DNA of 64,000 bases from Streptomyces ochraceiscleroticus (GCF_000720485.1 NZ_JOAX01000004.1:392041-456040); one strand, 5' to 3'; positions 8,127 to 15,840 are shown, counted from the first letter of the stretch. Numbers and translations: made by a program. Notes: generated from the sequence alone by a model not told the origin.

Positions 8127-8524
8127 CGCTCCTCCGATCACCTGTCGCACGGACATCCACGGAAAGCTCCACGGACATTCCCCGGTGGTGGCCGCTTGTC
8201 GGCCCCACGCTGTGAACTACAGGCATGTGATACAAGACGAGTGTCCCACATGAGCGGATACATGCCGGAAGTCGCGCGGCCGCGGCACGGTGACAATACG
8301 ATCGCGCTCCACCCGCACGGGTGAACCCGGACGCGGGCCTCCCTCGGCGCCGGGGAGCCCAGCGCGAGCGGGGGCGTCAAGACCACGCAACCTGGCGCTT
8401 GTGCCCGGGCCGACGCGGGGTGGACGCTGACGACGTCGCATGGCCGATGCATCGACCAGCCGGACCGGGGTGGGAGATGCCGGCTCAGGAGCGGCACGGT
8501 ACGGCTCAGAGGGGGCGCTGCGAC
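8127..8524. other. Intergenic region, no gene seen
   Basis: About 400 bases between the divergent STAS and ANTAR genes. Several frames stay open, but with arginine/proline-rich shadow translations and no ribosome site followed by a plausible protein. An AT-richer patch around 8210-8310 (with GTGACAATACGATCG at 8289-8303) probably carries promoters for one or both genes. I cannot place -10/-35 boxes with confidence. Confidence 0.5.
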
Positions 8525-9253
8525 ATGGTGGAGAGCACCGTCAAGGACTTGGTCGCCGTTCTGGCACAGGGCCGCGAGGCGGATTTCGCCGCGCAGTGGG
8601 CAGGGGAGGCAGCAGCCGCGCTGGGCCTGGACGGGCTGGCCGCCTCCTTGCTCGTCGGGGAACCGGAGCTGATCTGGTTCAGCGAGGAGGTCAGCGCACG
8701 GCTGGAGGACCTGCAGTTCACCCTGGGCGAGGGCCCCAGCCTGGAAGCCGCGCGGGCGGGCGCGATCTGCCTGGTGGCCGACGTGCGTTCGGCGCCGGCG
8801 GCGCGCTGGGCGGGCTTCCTGCCGGCCGTCACCCAGCTCGGCGTCCGGGCGGTCTTCGCCTTTCCGCTACGGCTGGGCTCCCTGAAGGTGGGCGCCCTGA
8901 CCGGCCATCGCCACCGGCCGGGAATGATGAGCGGGGAGAGCATCGAGCACGCCCTGACGCTCTGTGACGCACTGACCGACTTCCTCCTGCGCAAGCGGCT
9001 GCCATCGCCGTCCCCCGGAGACGCGGCGCACACCCCGCCGGGAACCGCCGGCCTGGTGCACCTCCACCGCGCCGAGGTCCACCAGGCCACCGGCATGATC
9101 GCCGTCCAGCTCGGCATCCCCCTCCCCGCCGCCCTCTCCCGCCTGCGCGCGGAAGCATTCGCCACCGGCCGCGGCATCACCGAAGTAGCAGCCTCGGTAC
9201 TCCGCGGCGGCCTACGCCTCACCGCGAACAACGACCCCACGGACTCCGCGTGA
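8525..9253 (+). CDS. GAF and ANTAR domain regulator (RNA-binding antiterminator)
   Basis: 242 residues from the ATG at 8525, preceded by GAGGGGG; an open frame further upstream is not protein-like. A GAF domain spans about 5-155 (WFSEEVSARLEDLQFTLGEGPS is the usual loop) and an ANTAR domain about 180-232, with the HQATGMIAVQLGIPLPAALSRLRAEAF helices. ANTAR proteins bind tandem hairpins in nascent RNA and suppress termination; the GAF part senses a ligand or redox state. Target transcripts cannot be named from the window. Confidence 0.9.
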   Translation: MVESTVKDLVAVLAQGREADFAAQWAGEAAAALGLDGLAASLLVGEPELIWFSEEVSARLEDLQFTLGEGPSLEAARAGAICLVADVRSAPAARWAGFLPAVTQLGVRAVFAFPLRLGSLKVGALTGHRHRPGMMSGESIEHALTLCDALTDFLLRKRLPSPSPGDAAHTPPGTAGLVHLHRAEVHQATGMIAVQLGIPLPAALSRLRAEAFATGRGITEVAASVLRGGLRLTANNDPTDSA

Positions 9254-9447
9254 GAGGCGCCGCGTCGGCGTGAAGGGCGGTGTGTTCCGGCCAAAGTCGG
9301 GGGGTGGGACGGGGGCAGACGGGTGGACTGGTGTCTCTCTGGTCCCGGTGGGGGGCCACGTCGGTCTGTTGCTTCACAGGGGTGTCTTCCGGCGGGTGGG
9401 CTACTGGCCGACAGCTTCCGGGGGACAGCGGGCGGCGGACGGACGGC

Positions 9448-9472
9448 GTTCTCGTGTGCGCCGCCCGGGTAC
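9448..9472 (+). promoter_or_regulatory. Possible SigB-type promoter
   Basis: GTTC (9448-9451), then 15 bases, then GGGTAC (9467-9472), resembles the Streptomyces stress-sigma (SigB family) pattern GNNT-N14-16-GGGTA. It lies 56 bases before the small membrane protein gene. In GC-rich DNA such matches arise by chance, so this is tentative. The rest of 9254-9527 shows no gene. Confidence 0.35.
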
Positions 9473-9527
9473 GCGTGCGCCGCACCCGGCGACCGCCGGG
9501 TGACCCTCGTGAGAAAGCAGGCGCACC

Positions 9528-9827
9528 ATGACCGCCGCTTCGTCCCCCGGGTACTCGGAATCCGGTATGCCGAGGAGTAGCCGTACCGCCGCGCGCCCCG
9601 CGCACACCGAGACCAAACCGTCCTTCAAGACCACCGAGTTCTTCGTCTTCATGGCCGCCGTGGTGGCCGTCCTCGTCGCCTCCGCCGTGGTGGGCAGCGG
9701 TAACGGCATCGTGGACCGCTTCCCGGCCGACCGGGCATGGCTGTATGTCACCCTGCTCAGCATCGGCTACCTGCTGAGCCGGGGCCTGGCCAAGAGCGGC
9801 AGCCGTGAACCGGCGGACCACGCCTGA
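9528..9827 (+). CDS. Small membrane protein, two TM segments, unknown function
   Basis: 99 residues. A Ser/Ala/Pro-rich cytosolic start (about 1-33) is followed by two membrane segments, FFVFMAAVVAVLVASAVVG (about 38-56) and WLYVTLLSIGYLLSRGLA (about 70-87), separated by a short loop NGIVDRFPADRA. I recognise the type, a conserved streptomycete two-TM protein, but no function. The ATG at 9528 follows GTGAGAAAGCAGG, an adequate ribosome site. A possible stress promoter lies upstream. It converges on the carbonic anhydrase gene across a terminator hairpin. Confidence 0.75.
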   Translation: MTAASSPGYSESGMPRSSRTAARPAHTETKPSFKTTEFFVFMAAVVAVLVASAVVGSGNGIVDRFPADRAWLYVTLLSIGYLLSRGLAKSGSREPADHA

Positions 9828-9848
9828 CACACGGCCCCGTCCCCTACG

Positions 9849-9880
9849 GGTCCCGCCCGGCCGGCAGACCGGGCGGGGCC
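9849..9880. terminator. Bidirectional terminator hairpin
   Basis: GGTCCCGCCCGG (9849-9860) pairs with CCGGGCGGGGCC (9869-9880), 12 base pairs with one G-U and an 8-base loop, between the convergent small membrane protein and carbonic anhydrase genes. There is no U-tract, as is usual for Streptomyces terminators. Confidence 0.7.
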
Positions 9881-9893
9881 CCGGGGTGAGCGG

Positions 9894-10496
9894 TCAGAGC
9901 GGGAGGAAGGCGTCCGTCTCCTGGTCGTGCGCCATGACGAGGCCGGTGTGCACCTCGTAGAACCAGCCGTGCAGCGTTACTTCACCGGCGTCCATGCGCT
10001 CGCGGACACTGGGGTAGGCGCGCAGCCGGTCGAGCTGTTCGCGGACGTGGCGCTGGACGGCGCCGGCCACCGCCGGGGTGTCGTCCAGGGGCAGGTCGGC
10101 GGAGAACTGCTCGGCGAGCCAGTCCCGTACGCAGGGCGCGTCGTTCAGGTCCTCGGCGCGTGCCCGGGCACCGACGGCGCCGCAGTGCGAGTGGCCGCAG
10201 ACGACGATGTCGGCGACCTTCAGGACGCGCATCGCGTACTCGATGGTCGCGGCCTCCGCACAGGCCGTCATGTCTTCCCGGTAGGCGGGGACGGCGTTGC
10301 CGGCCGTCCGCAGTTCGAAGAGCTCGCCGGGCCGTGCGCCGGTGATGAAAGACGGTACGACCCTGGAGTCGGAGCAGGTGATGAACAGGGCGAGCGGCGA
10401 CTGGCCGGCGGCGAACCGGCCGAAGCTCTCCCGTTCCTCAGGACGGTCGGCGATACGGGCGTTGAGGCTCCGGGCCTGCTGGATGAAGGTCTCCAC
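9894..10496 (-). CDS. Beta-class carbonic anhydrase
   Basis: 200 residues, normal length. Zinc ligands are in CSDSRV (Cys41, with the Asp-Arg dyad) and HSHCGAV (His102, Cys105). ELRTAGNAVP and the TIEYAMRVLKV segment also fit. The enzyme interconverts CO2 and bicarbonate in the cytoplasm. It stands alone: 167 bases separate its start from the MFS gene upstream on the same strand, so membership of the peptide operon is unlikely. Confidence 0.95.
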   Translation of the reverse strand: METFIQQARSLNARIADRPEERESFGRFAAGQSPLALFITCSDSRVVPSFITGARPGELFELRTAGNAVPAYREDMTACAEAATIEYAMRVLKVADIVVCGHSHCGAVGARARAEDLNDAPCVRDWLAEQFSADLPLDDTPAVAGAVQRHVREQLDRLRAYPSVRERMDAGEVTLHGWFYEVHTGLVMAHDQETDAFLPL

Positions 10497-10663
10497 GAGG
10501 AGGTCTCTCCTGTTACTGAGGGTGCCACTGAGTGCGTGGCGAAAGCGGATCGCGAGGGGTCGTTGCCGTGCGGAGGCGGTGTGGCTGGTCCGGACGCATG
10601 GTGTTCCGGAAGGACCGGGTAGTCGGTGGCGACCGGGCGCGTGTGCCGTGTGTTCCGGTCATG

Positions 10664-11977
10664 TCAGGAGCTCTTCTCGGGCGCGCCGGGGTGTAGCCGG
10701 GGCCGCCGTACGGTCAGCGCCAGCACGGGCACGATCGCCAGCGCCAGCGCTCCACCGGCCAGGGCCAGCAGCGGGAAACCGCCCGCCACGACGACCACTC
10801 CGGAGGACAGCCCGCCGGTGGCCCCGGCGACGGCGAGGGCCACGTCCAGCAGGCCCTGCGTACGGGCGCGGGTGGCCGCCGGCAGGGCGTCGGTGACCAG
10901 GGCCGTGCCGCTGATCAGGCCGAAGTTCCAGCCGAGGCCGAGCAGGACGAGTGCGGCGGCGAGCGCCGGTACGGAGTCGGCCGGTGCCAGGGCCGCCACG
11001 GCGCCGGCCGCGCACAGTGTCACGCCGGACGCGGCCGCGACCGGCAGCCGCCCGGCCCGGTCGACGAGGAGCCCGGTCAGCGGGGAGGGCAGGAACATCG
11101 CCGCGACGTGGAGGGCGATGACCAGCCCGGCGGCCCCGGTGCTGTGGCCGTGCGCCCGCATGTGGACCGGCGTCATGGTCATGATCGCGATCATTGCGAG
11201 CTGGCCGATCACCATGACGGAGGTACCGGCGAGGAGGCGGGGCCGGTCGGGGCGGGCGGGCGTACTCTGCGCGGGGGCTGCCGCCGCTCGGTCGGTCGCA
11301 TCGGCCGCATCGGCCAAGGTGCGTGCCAGCCGCAGCGGGTCGGGGCGGAGCAGCGTGCCGAGGAGGACGGCGGCTGCCGCGAAGGCGACGGTGGCCAGCG
11401 CGAACGGGCCCGCCAGGCGCGGGATGCCCCAGCCGTGCGCGACCTCGCCCGTGGCGGTCACCAGCAGCGGGCCCGCCACCGCGCCGAGCGTGGTGGCCAT
11501 CAGTACGGTGCTCACCGCCCGGCCGCGCCGCTCGGGCGCCGCCAGGTCGGCCCCGGCATAACGGGCCATCAGGTTGGTGGCCGTGCCCGCGCCGTAGACC
11601 GTGAGCGAGACGAAGAGCAGTGCTACATCGCCGGTGGCGGCGGCCACGACGACGCCGAGGCTGCCGAGCGCGCCCACGCCGTAGCCCAGCGCGAGGCCGG
11701 GGCGCCGGCCCCAGCGCTGGCACAGCCGGCCGACGGCGACGGCGCCGACGGCGGATCCGCCGGTGAACAGGGCGCTGGGCAGGCCCGCCGACCCCGTGGA
11801 GCCGAGCATTTCCTCGGCGAGCAGCGCGCCGACGGTGATGCCGGCGGCCAGGCCCGCGCCGCTGAGGATCTGGGAGAGCACCAGGACGGTCAGTACGCGC
11901 CGCTGCGCGGTGGCCACGGGCGGCACGGCGAATACCGGCGGCCCGTGCGCCGGGGCGGTCCCGGTCCGTTCCGTCAT
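10664..11977 (-). CDS. MFS exporter of the candidate peptide operon
   Basis: 437 residues with about 12 hydrophobic segments and the MFS loop 2-3 signature (VGRLCQRWGRRPGLALGYGVGALGS). The ATG at 11977 overlaps the stop of the 172-residue gene as ATGA; the open frame runs further upstream but only through that gene. The pattern (GITVGALLAEEMLG, LMARYAGADLAAPERRGRAVS) fits drug/metabolite efflux permeases. As the last gene of the precursor / adenylating enzyme / small protein operon it is the natural exporter of the product and may give self-resistance. Export substrate is inference. Confidence 0.85.
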   Translation of the reverse strand: MTERTGTAPAHGPPVFAVPPVATAQRRVLTVLVLSQILSGAGLAAGITVGALLAEEMLGSTGSAGLPSALFTGGSAVGAVAVGRLCQRWGRRPGLALGYGVGALGSLGVVVAAATGDVALLFVSLTVYGAGTATNLMARYAGADLAAPERRGRAVSTVLMATTLGAVAGPLLVTATGEVAHGWGIPRLAGPFALATVAFAAAAVLLGTLLRPDPLRLARTLADAADATDRAAAAPAQSTPARPDRPRLLAGTSVMVIGQLAMIAIMTMTPVHMRAHGHSTGAAGLVIALHVAAMFLPSPLTGLLVDRAGRLPVAAASGVTLCAAGAVAALAPADSVPALAAALVLLGLGWNFGLISGTALVTDALPAATRARTQGLLDVALAVAGATGGLSSGVVVVAGGFPLLALAGGALALAIVPVLALTVRRPRLHPGAPEKSS

Positions 11978-12492
11978 GGGTGACTGCCCCCGGCCGGTTC
12001 CAGTGCGGAGATCTCCCGCAAGGGCATGTCCAGCCGTTCGTGCAGGAAGCGGACGATGGTCCAGTGCGGCAGCGCGCCCTCGTCGAAGGGGCCGAATTCC
12101 CGGCAGTACAGCGGAATCCAGCGCAGCGCCTCTTCGATGGCCTGCTCGCGCCCCGGCTCCTGCTGGTACTCCTCGTACGCGATGCTGCGGTGTTCGATGA
12201 AGAACTTCCCCGGCAGGCGTTCCTCGCACAGGTACCGGTATTCGCGCGTCTGCAGGATGAGGTAGTGCCAGAATTCGTCGATTTCCTGCTCGACGGGGAG
12301 GAAGAGCCCGCTGAGTTCCTCGGGGTACTTGGAGATCAGGTAGAGGTACCGCAGGCATTCCAGCGCCTGGCGTTCGGTGTACTCGCGGGGCGCTTCGGTG
12401 CCGGCCGCGAAGTGCCCGACCAGTTCCGCGTAGAGCGCGGGGCCGAGCAGTGTCGTGAGGTCGTCCGCCGTCACGAACGTCTTCGTGGTCAT
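11974..12492 (-). CDS. Small protein with D-x-FWHY motif (GRDP-like), putative peptide-operon partner
   Basis: 172 residues, soluble and mostly helical, rich in Glu, Tyr and Arg. The key segment is VEQEIDEFWHYLILQTREY (about 84-102), followed by YLCEERLP and FFIEHRSIAYEEY. A D-x-[VF]-W-H-x-x-[IL]-L-x-T-x-x-Y pattern followed by a Cys is what I recall from the glycine-rich-domain-protein-like (DUF1399-type) family, whose biochemical function is not established; the conserved Asp, His and Cys could bind metal. It starts 8 bases after the adenylating-enzyme stop and overlaps the exporter start by 4 bases, so the three are co-translated. A role in peptide maturation is inference. Confidence 0.7.
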   Translation of the reverse strand: MTTKTFVTADDLTTLLGPALYAELVGHFAAGTEAPREYTERQALECLRYLYLISKYPEELSGLFLPVEQEIDEFWHYLILQTREYRYLCEERLPGKFFIEHRSIAYEEYQQEPGREQAIEEALRWIPLYCREFGPFDEGALPHWTIVRFLHERLDMPLREISALEPAGGSHP

Positions 12493-12500
12493 GGTCCCTC

Positions 12501-13778
12501 TCACTTTCCGTCCGGGGCGAGCCAGGCGTACTTCCCCGACTTTCCGATGGGGATGTGGTCCCGGTGGTCGAGTACGCAGCGGCGGCCGGTCAGTTCGCGT
12601 ACGCCGCGCCCCAAGGCGGCCACTCGGTCGGATTCGAGGGGCTTGCCGTCGAAGGTGGTGTACGCGAGCACGGCCTCGGCTGAGCTGAGGACCCTTAGTT
12701 GGTGCACGAAGACGCGGGGCGAGACGGCGCCGACGAGCGCGTCCAGATCGCCTTGCGAGACCGGGCCCGCGGGGGAATCGAGCAACTCCTTTTCCCGGCC
12801 GCAGAATTGCGTGATGTTGGTCGGGTCGGGCGTGCCGTCCGACGTGCGGGCGCAGTCGCCGGAGCGGTAGCGGATCAGCGGCATGTGCGGATTGCGCAGG
12901 CTGGTGACGATGAGGTGGAAGAGCCCGCTGCCCTCGGCCACCGGCGCGAGTTCGACGCTCATGTCGTCGAGGAAGGGGTGGTAGCGGCCGCGGCGGTCGC
13001 TGTAGAAGAGGTAGCCCAGTTCCGTGCTGCCGAACAGGTCGATGATCGGGCACGCGAAGTGCTGCTGGAGATACCGCCGCACATTGACCGGCGTGTATTC
13101 GTAGGCGTGGATGATGCTCGCCGGTGGCGAGAACGCGTCCCACAGTCCCCAGGTATGGATTTTGCGCAGCAGATGCGCCAAGTGGTAGCCGGAGCTGTCC
13201 AGGTGGTACCAGCCGCGCGGATGAGTCTGCCGGGCCGCTTCGATTTCGGCGAGCATCCGCTCGACGTCCGCGCGCTCCCAGAGTGCGGGGTCGAGGCGGA
13301 GGTTGAGGTAAGAGGTGCGGGCATCGAGGCGGCGGTCCTCCACGCGCGGTACGGGCGGTGGCTCCTCGCCGCGCTTCCTGGCATTCACCCGGGCGACATG
13401 CTCCGTCGCGAGCACCGTCGTCAGGGAAACGCGCCGGCAGTCCGCCTCCCAGGTCTCCCGGATGTCCGGGTGCTCGCTCCACAGCCGGTAATAGGAGCGG
13501 AGGAGGAAGTACGGGGGACGGATGAGCTGCATCCGGGCGTGGTTGGTGCCCGTGGAGAGCACGAATTCCGCCTCGCCGGAGGCGAGCGCCGTCGTGAGCG
13601 CGGGCGTCATCCAGTTGTCCGGGAAGCCGCGCGCGATCTCCGCCTTTTCCAGTACCGGGAAATGACCGCGGACCAGCGCGTCACGGTAGATCGGAATGTC
13701 CTTGACGCGTGCGATGACCTCGGCCGTCGGCTGACCGTCCGGGGAAACCTTCAGCTGACGGTCCGGGGAAACCTTCAA
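12501..13778 (-). CDS. PaaK / coenzyme F390 synthetase-like adenylate-forming enzyme
   Basis: About 425 residues. Adenylation motifs can be followed: A3-like VLSTGTNHARMQLI, A5-like IIDLFGSTELGYLFY, A7-like LIRYRSGD, A8-like FCGREKELLDSP and a C-terminal GKSGKYAWLAPDGK lysine region. This is the phenylacetate-CoA ligase/CoF synthetase branch, which activates a carboxylate as acyl-AMP and passes it to a thiol, amine or hydroxyl. I chose TTG at 13778 because TGAGG lies 6 bases upstream; TTG at 13790 is the frame limit and has no ribosome site. The start abuts a 24-base tandem duplication. It follows the 50-residue peptide gene after a strong hairpin, suggesting that it activates the peptide or an acyl group joined to it. 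Confidence 0.82.
   Translation of the reverse strand: MKVSPDRQLKVSPDGQPTAEVIARVKDIPIYRDALVRGHFPVLEKAEIARGFPDNWMTPALTTALASGEAEFVLSTGTNHARMQLIRPPYFLLRSYYRLWSEHPDIRETWEADCRRVSLTTVLATEHVARVNARKRGEEPPPVPRVEDRRLDARTSYLNLRLDPALWERADVERMLAEIEAARQTHPRGWYHLDSSGYHLAHLLRKIHTWGLWDAFSPPASIIHAYEYTPVNVRRYLQQHFACPIIDLFGSTELGYLFYSDRRGRYHPFLDDMSVELAPVAEGSGLFHLIVTSLRNPHMPLIRYRSGDCARTSDGTPDPTNITQFCGREKELLDSPAGPVSQGDLDALVGAVSPRVFVHQLRVLSSAEAVLAYTTFDGKPLESDRVAALGRGVRELTGRRCVLDHRDHIPIGKSGKYAWLAPDGK
13731..13778. repeat. 24-bp tandem duplication at the start of the adenylating-enzyme gene
   Basis: CTGACCGTCCGGGGAAACCT plus TCAG (13731-13754) is repeated directly at 13755-13778 with only two differences, and a shorter third piece (AGGGAAACCTCAAC) follows. 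On the coding strand it gives two LKVSPD[RG]Q octapeptides at the N-terminus. Confidence 0.9.
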
Positions 13779-13806
13779 GGGAAACCTCAACAGGGCTCGT
13801 GGGCCG

Positions 13807-13846
13807 GGGCCGGCCGGCGGCGGAGACGGCCGCCGCCGGCCGGCCC
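13807..13846 (-). terminator. 17-bp hairpin between peptide gene and enzyme gene (attenuator)
   Basis: Bases 13807-13823 pair perfectly with 13830-13846 around the 6-base loop AGACGG. It lies 22 bases after the peptide stop and just before the enzyme gene, with no U-tract. A partial terminator here would give more precursor transcript than enzyme transcript, a common arrangement after RiPP precursor genes. Confidence 0.8.
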
Positions 13847-13868
13847 GGAAACGCCGGGCGGCGACGGG

Positions 13869-14021
13869 TCAGGAGATGCAGCCGGTCTTCGTCGCGCTGA
13901 TGTAGCCGGACTTGGGCGACGCGCTGATACAGCCGTCCTTGTCCGCCTTCTGCGCCGAGTTGGCGGCGACCCAGCCCTGCCAGACGTCGTCCTGGGCCAT
14001 CTTCTTGATGAGCTGTTCCAT
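13869..14021 (-). CDS. Putative RiPP precursor peptide with repeated core
   Basis: 50 residues; ATG at 14021 with CGGAGG six to seven bases upstream. Residues 1-27 (MEQLIKKMAQDDVWQGWVAA, then NSAQKAD) form an amphipathic leader-like part. Residues 28-50 consist of three repeats of K-x-G-[CY]-I-S-A-[ST]: KDGCISAS (28-35), KSGYISAT (37-44) and KTGCIS (45-50, ending the protein). The core has two Cys (31, 48), one Tyr (40), five Ser and two Thr. No known precursor family comes to mind. It is the first gene of the operon, behind a good promoter and ahead of a strong hairpin. A small regulatory peptide is the alternative. Confidence 0.7.
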   Translation of the reverse strand: MEQLIKKMAQDDVWQGWVAANSAQKADKDGCISASPKSGYISATKTGCIS

Positions 14022-14101
14022 GCGGGCCTCCGAGAGGTGGGGTATGGAGCCGGCCTGTGCGACACATGCGGCGCTGACGTGCGCTTTCGCCGCATGGAAA
14101 G

Positions 14102-14131
14102 AAGGTAAAAGGTTGACCAAGTGGATGTCAA
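14102..14131 (-). promoter_or_regulatory. Promoter of the candidate peptide operon
   Basis: Reading the minus strand, TTGACA (14131-14126), an 18-base spacer and TACCTT (14107-14102) form a near-consensus housekeeping (HrdB-type) promoter in an AT-rich patch. The expected transcript start is near 14095, giving a leader of roughly 75 bases before the peptide ATG. The remainder of 14022-14289 contains no other gene that I can see. Confidence 0.65.
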
Positions 14132-14289
14132 TGAATGGCAATGGCCAAAGGTCAAGAAGGACGTCGGGCGCGCCAACTTTTGGCGGGATCGCGTCACGGT
14201 GATCGTGGCGAGGAGCCGGTCCCCCCGCGGAGGCAAGGCCGGGTGCCCGTGCGGAGGCGTGGCCGGGCCGTGCGAGGCACGATGGCCGT

Positions 14290-15840
14290 ATGCTGCTGGC
14301 CCACCTTGCCCGCGTGTCCCAAGAAGTCGCCGCGACCTCCGCGCGCTCCCGGAAGGTCGCGCTGCTGGCCGGGCTGTTCCGCGAGGCCGCGCCCGAGGAT
14401 GTGCCCGTGGTCATCCCCTACCTGGCCGGACGGCTGCCCCAGGGGCGCATCGGCATCGGCTGGAACGCCCTGCGCGACCCGGCTCCCCCGGCCGAGCAGG
14501 CCGTACTGACCGTACGCGGCGTCGACGCGGGGCTCACCGCGCTGTCCCGGATCACCGGGACCGGCGCGCAGGCCGAACGACGGCGGCTGGTGCAGCAGCT
14601 ACTGGCCACGGCCACCGAGCCGGAACAGCGCTTCCTGACCGGCCTGCTGACCGGCGAGGTGCGCCAGGGCGCGCTGGACGCGCTCGCCGTCGAGGGGCTG
14701 GCGGCGGCGACGGACGCGCCGCCGGCGGACGTACGCCGGGCCGTGATGCTCGGCGGGCTGCAGGACGTGGCCAGAGCCCTGCTGGCCGACGGCCCGGACG
14801 CGCTCGCCGGCTTCCGGCTCACCGTGGGCCGGCCCGTCGGCCCGATGCTCGCGCACAGCGCTAAGTCACCGGCCGAGGCGGTCGAGAAGCTGGGCACCTG
14901 CGCCGTGGAGGAGAAGCTCGACGGCATCCGGGTACAGGTGCACCGTGACGGCGACGACGTGCACATCCACACCCGCACCCTGGACGAGGTCACCGACCGG
15001 CTCCCCGAGGTCGTCGAGGCCGCTCGCGCCCTGCCGGCCACCCGGTTCGTACTCGACGGCGAGGTCATCGCGCTGGACGCCGACGGCCGCCCGCTGCCGT
15101 TCCAGCGCACCGCCGGGCGCTTCGGCTCCCGGGTCGACGTGGCCGCCGCGCAGGCCGCGCTGCCGCTCTCGCCGGTCTTCTTCGACATCCTGGCGGCGGA
15201 CGACCGGGACCTGATGGACCTGCCCTTCGCCGACCGCCACGCGGAGCTGGCCCGGATCGTGCCCGAGCCGATGCGGGTCCGCCGGGTCGTCGTCCAGGAC
15301 CCGGCCGACCCCGCGGCCCAGGAGGCGGTGGCGGAGTTCTGGGCCGCGACGCTGCGCCGCGGGCACGAAGGCGTCGTGGTCAAGGCGCTGGACGCGCCCT
15401 ACAGTGCGGGGCGGCGCGGCGCCTCCTGGCTCAAGGTGAAGCCGGTGCGCACCCTCGACCTCGTCGTGCTGGCGGCGGAGTGGGGACACGGCCGCCGCGC
15501 CGGCAAACTGTCCAACCTCCACCTCGGCGCCCGCGGGCCCGACGGCTCGTTCGTCATGCTCGGCAAGACCTTCAAGGGTCTGACCGACGCCACCCTCACT
15601 TGGCAGACCGAACGGCTGCGGGAACTCACCGTGGAGGAGCGCGGTCATGTCGTGACCGTACGCCCGGAGCTCGTCGTGGAGATCGCCTACGACGGCCTCC
15701 AGTCGTCCACCCGTTACCCGGCGGGCGTCACCCTGCGGTTCGCCCGGGTGGTGCGGTACCGGGAGGACAAGAGGCCCGAGGAGGCCGACACGGTGCAGGA
15801 CGTCCTGGCGGCCCGCAGCGCGAACAATGACGCGTCATGA
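14290..15840 (+). CDS. ATP-dependent DNA ligase
   Basis: 516 residues, the usual length of the archaeal-type single-polypeptide ligases found in streptomycetes. An N-terminal helical DNA-binding domain (about 1-190) precedes the nucleotidyltransferase core. Motif I EEKLDGIR carries the adenylated Lys209; RFVLDGEVIAL is motif III, GHEGVVVKAL motif IV and SWLKVKP motif V. An OB-fold C-terminus follows. It seals nicks using ATP, in addition to the NAD-dependent replicative ligase expected elsewhere. Its stop overlaps the NUDIX start by four bases (ATGA), suggesting a joint role in repair or nucleotide clean-up. Confidence 0.95.
   Translation: MLLAHLARVSQEVAATSARSRKVALLAGLFREAAPEDVPVVIPYLAGRLPQGRIGIGWNALRDPAPPAEQAVLTVRGVDAGLTALSRITGTGAQAERRRLVQQLLATATEPEQRFLTGLLTGEVRQGALDALAVEGLAAATDAPPADVRRAVMLGGLQDVARALLADGPDALAGFRLTVGRPVGPMLAHSAKSPAEAVEKLGTCAVEEKLDGIRVQVHRDGDDVHIHTRTLDEVTDRLPEVVEAARALPATRFVLDGEVIALDADGRPLPFQRTAGRFGSRVDVAAAQAALPLSPVFFDILAADDRDLMDLPFADRHAELARIVPEPMRVRRVVVQDPADPAAQEAVAEFWAATLRRGHEGVVVKALDAPYSAGRRGASWLKVKPVRTLDLVVLAAEWGHGRRAGKLSNLHLGARGPDGSFVMLGKTFKGLTDATLTWQTERLRELTVEERGHVVTVRPELVVEIAYDGLQSSTRYPAGVTLRFARVVRYREDKRPEEADTVQDVLAARSANNDAS

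Noticed and set aside
9528..9827. Small two-TM protein considered as a bacteriocin-like peptide
   Set aside because: Two ordinary membrane segments and no modification or immunity genes; better read as a conserved membrane protein.
10664..14021. Assignment of the peptide operon to lanthipeptide, thiopeptide, lasso or graspetide classes
   Set aside because: None of the class-defining enzymes (LanB/C/M, YcaO, lasso protease/cyclase, ATP-grasp) is encoded nearby.
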